NCBI RefSeq assembly: GCF_022669155.1
Contig: NZ_JALBVB010000041.1
Coordinates: 1-64,000, forward strand
DNA: 64,000 bases
Direction: 5' to 3'
From: Kineococcus sp. TRM81007
GTDB lineage: Bacteria; Actinomycetota; Actinomycetes; Actinomycetales; Kineococcaceae
The notes beneath the pieces were generated by a model, which worked only from the letters and a program-made list of their open reading frames with translations, did not search any database and had not been told where the DNA came from. A program made the position numbers and the translations under genes. Positions 62,470-64,000 of the stretch are shown here, piece after piece. Positions within the stretch are counted from its first letter, which is position 1, and every line of letters begins with the position of its first letter.

Positions 62470-64000
62470 GTGCTCATCGACGACGAACGAGCCGCCGCAG
62501 CGCCGACCCCCGCGCCCCCCGCTGCGGCCGCCGCGAGCGTGCTGACCGCCGCCGCCGCTCCCGCCCAGCGGGTCCAGGCGGTGCTGGACGTGGACCTGCC
62601 CGGCCCGCGCATCAACCGCCACCTGTACGGCCACTTCGCCGAGCACCTCGGCCGGTGCGTCTACGGCGGGTTCTGGGTGGGGGAGGACTCCGCGGTCCCG
62701 AACGAGGCCGGCATCCGCCTCGACGTCGTGGAGGCGCTGCGCGCGCTGGACATCCCGAACCTGCGCTGGCCGGGGGGGTGCTTCGCCGACACCTACCACT
62801 GGCGTGACGGCGTCGGCCCGCGCGAGCAGCGCCCGACGATGGTGAACTCGCACTGGGGCGACGTCGTGGAGGACAACTCCTTCGGCACCCACGAGTTCAT
62901 GGCCCTGTGCGAACTGCTGGGCGCCGCCCCGTACGTCTCGGCCAACGTGGGCAGCGGCACGGTGCGCGAGGCCGCGGAGTGGATCGAGTACCTCACCCGG
63001 GCCGACGACTCACCCATGGCGCGCCTGCGGCGGGCCAACGGGCGCGACGAACCCTGGTCCGTGCCCTTCTGGGGGCTCGGCAACGAACCGTGGGGCTGCG
63101 GCGGGGGGATGGGTGCCGCAGCCTACGCGGAACTGGCCCGCCAGTTCGGCACCTACAGCCTCGACCACGGCGACAACCACCTGTACCGCATCGCCGCCGG
63201 CGCCGCGGACGCCGACTACCGCTGGACCGAGGTGCTCATGCAGAACCTCGGCCGCTACCTGGGCGCGGGCCCGGTCAGCGGGCACGGCACGAACACCTAC
63301 CAGGCGATCTCGTTCCACCACTACACGATCACCGGACCGACGTGGGACGAGAAGGGCTCGGCGACCGCCTTCGACGTCGGCGAGTACTACCGCACGATGC
63401 TGAAGGCCCGCGGCGTCGAGCGCATCATCGCCGGGCACGCGAACGTCATGGACGCCTACGACCCCGACAAGCGGGTCGGTCTCGTCCTCGACGAGTGGGG
63501 CACGTGGTTCGACGTGGAGCCCGGCACCAACCCCGGGTTCCTGTTCCAGCAGAACACGGTGCGCGACGCGCTCGTCGCCGCCGTCCACTTCGACGCCTTC
63601 CACCGACACGCCGACCGTCTCGTGATGGCCAACATCGCCCAGACCGTCAACGTGCTGCAGGCCGTGCTGCTCACCGACGGCGACACGCTGGTCCTGACCC
63701 CCACCTACCACGTGTTCGCGATGAACAAGGGGCACCAGGACGCGACCTCCCTGCCGCTGACCGTGCGCGGGGCGGCCCCGAGCCGCCGCGTGGGCGAGGA
63801 GGAGCTGACGACCTTCTCCGCCTCCGCCAGCACCAAGGACGGGCAGGTGCTCGTCTCGCTGAGCAACCTCGACGCCGAGGCGCCCCTGGAGGTGTCGCTG
63901 CACGTGCGCGGCGGCGCCGTCAGCGCACCACACGCCCGGGTGCTGACCGCGGACCGCGTCAGCGACCACAACACCGCCGCGTCCACCCCGGTGGCCGTGC
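62470..64000 (+). CDS. abfA: Alpha-N-arabinofuranosidase, GH51 (3' end cut by window)
   Basis: Paralogue of the enzyme at 9203, with a roughly 30-residue Ala/Pro-rich N-terminal extension from GTG 62470 (GTG 62541 is an alternative). Acid/base Glu206 in [12 protein letters not shown] and nucleophile Glu342 in LDEWGTWFD. The extension is low-complexity and not a clear signal peptide. The readable 510 residues reach the C-terminal beta domain, so only the last few residues are missing. Regulated probably by the divergent LacI protein. Confidence 0.94.
   Translation, partial: MLIDDERAAAAPTPAPPAAAAASVLTAAAAPAQRVQAVLDVDLPGPRINRHLYGHFAEHLGRCVYGGFWVGEDSAVPNEAGIRLDVVEALRALDIPNLRWPGGCFADTYHWRDGVGPREQRPTMVNSHWGDVVEDNSFGTHEFMALCELLGAAPYVSANVGSGTVREAAEWIEYLTRADDSPMARLRRANGRDEPWSVPFWGLGNEPWGCGGGMGAAAYAELARQFGTYSLDHGDNHLYRIAAGAADADYRWTEVLMQNLGRYLGAGPVSGHGTNTYQAISFHHYTITGPTWDEKGSATAFDVGEYYRTMLKARGVERIIAGHANVMDAYDPDKRVGLVLDEWGTWFDVEPGTNPGFLFQQNTVRDALVAAVHFDAFHRHADRLVMANIAQTVNVLQAVLLTDGDTLVLTPTYHVFAMNKGHQDATSLPLTVRGAAPSRRVGEEELTTFSASASTKDGQVLVSLSNLDAEAPLEVSLHVRGGAVSAPHARVLTADRVSDHNTAASTPVAV

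Overview
The window is high-GC DNA from an actinomycete. GTG starts are common, and most adjacent genes overlap by GTGA or ATGA. The trehalose (OtsA/OtsB), MsiK-type ABC and GH51 gene content would fit a Kineococcus-like Kineosporiaceae, but that placement is an inference. No CRISPR array or rRNA was seen.

Chromosomal left flank (1-14200): a sugar-ABC ATPase running off the left edge; a two-gene K+/H+ antiporter (RCK-type regulator plus KefB-type transporter); otsA-otsB; a membrane-anchored Ser/Thr kinase divergent from otsA; a LacI regulator and a GNAT enzyme; a GH51 arabinofuranosidase; a HAD phosphatase coupled to a mannitol/arabinitol-type dehydrogenase; an FNT-family transporter; and tRNA-Thr(TGT). 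Convergent gene pairs are separated by clear GC-rich hairpins.

Integrated element (14159-59048, about 44.9 kb): an integrative conjugative element in the tRNA-Thr gene. A 17-bp att core is repeated in the intact tRNA and again at the right end, where the displaced 3' half of the original tRNA lies. From left to right it carries: int-xis; a VirB1-like lytic transglycosylase; an XRE/ImmA regulator pair with two membrane proteins; a nested transposon (ISL3-type element with an alpha/beta hydrolase-tetR passenger, inserted with an exact 8-bp duplication in an IS5-type transposase); a low-GC block of putative defence genes (PD-(D/E)xK protein, RelA/SpoT-like protein coupled to a DUF262 protein, a broken Mrr nuclease); secreted HNH/Excalibur lipoproteins; a CoiA-like protein; a type IV secretion operon (VirB2, VirB8, VirB6, SCO6880, VirB4 and VirD4-like); a three-gene operon around a roughly 2,093-aa Avs-like STAND NTPase with a Cap4-like nuclease end; and a mobilization operon (winged-helix protein, MobC, DUF2637 membrane protein, relaxase). 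The element is therefore a T4SS-type ICE rather than an FtsK/TraB-type actinomycete ICE.

Chromosomal right flank (59049-64000): an AbiE-type toxin-antitoxin pair directly after the attachment site, a LacI regulator, and a second GH51 arabinofuranosidase running off the right edge.

Best candidates for undescribed biology: the 47539-54810 operon, the RelA/SpoT-like/DUF262 pair (28783-31237), and four 24-bp near-palindromes inside the winged-helix gene at 58327-58464.
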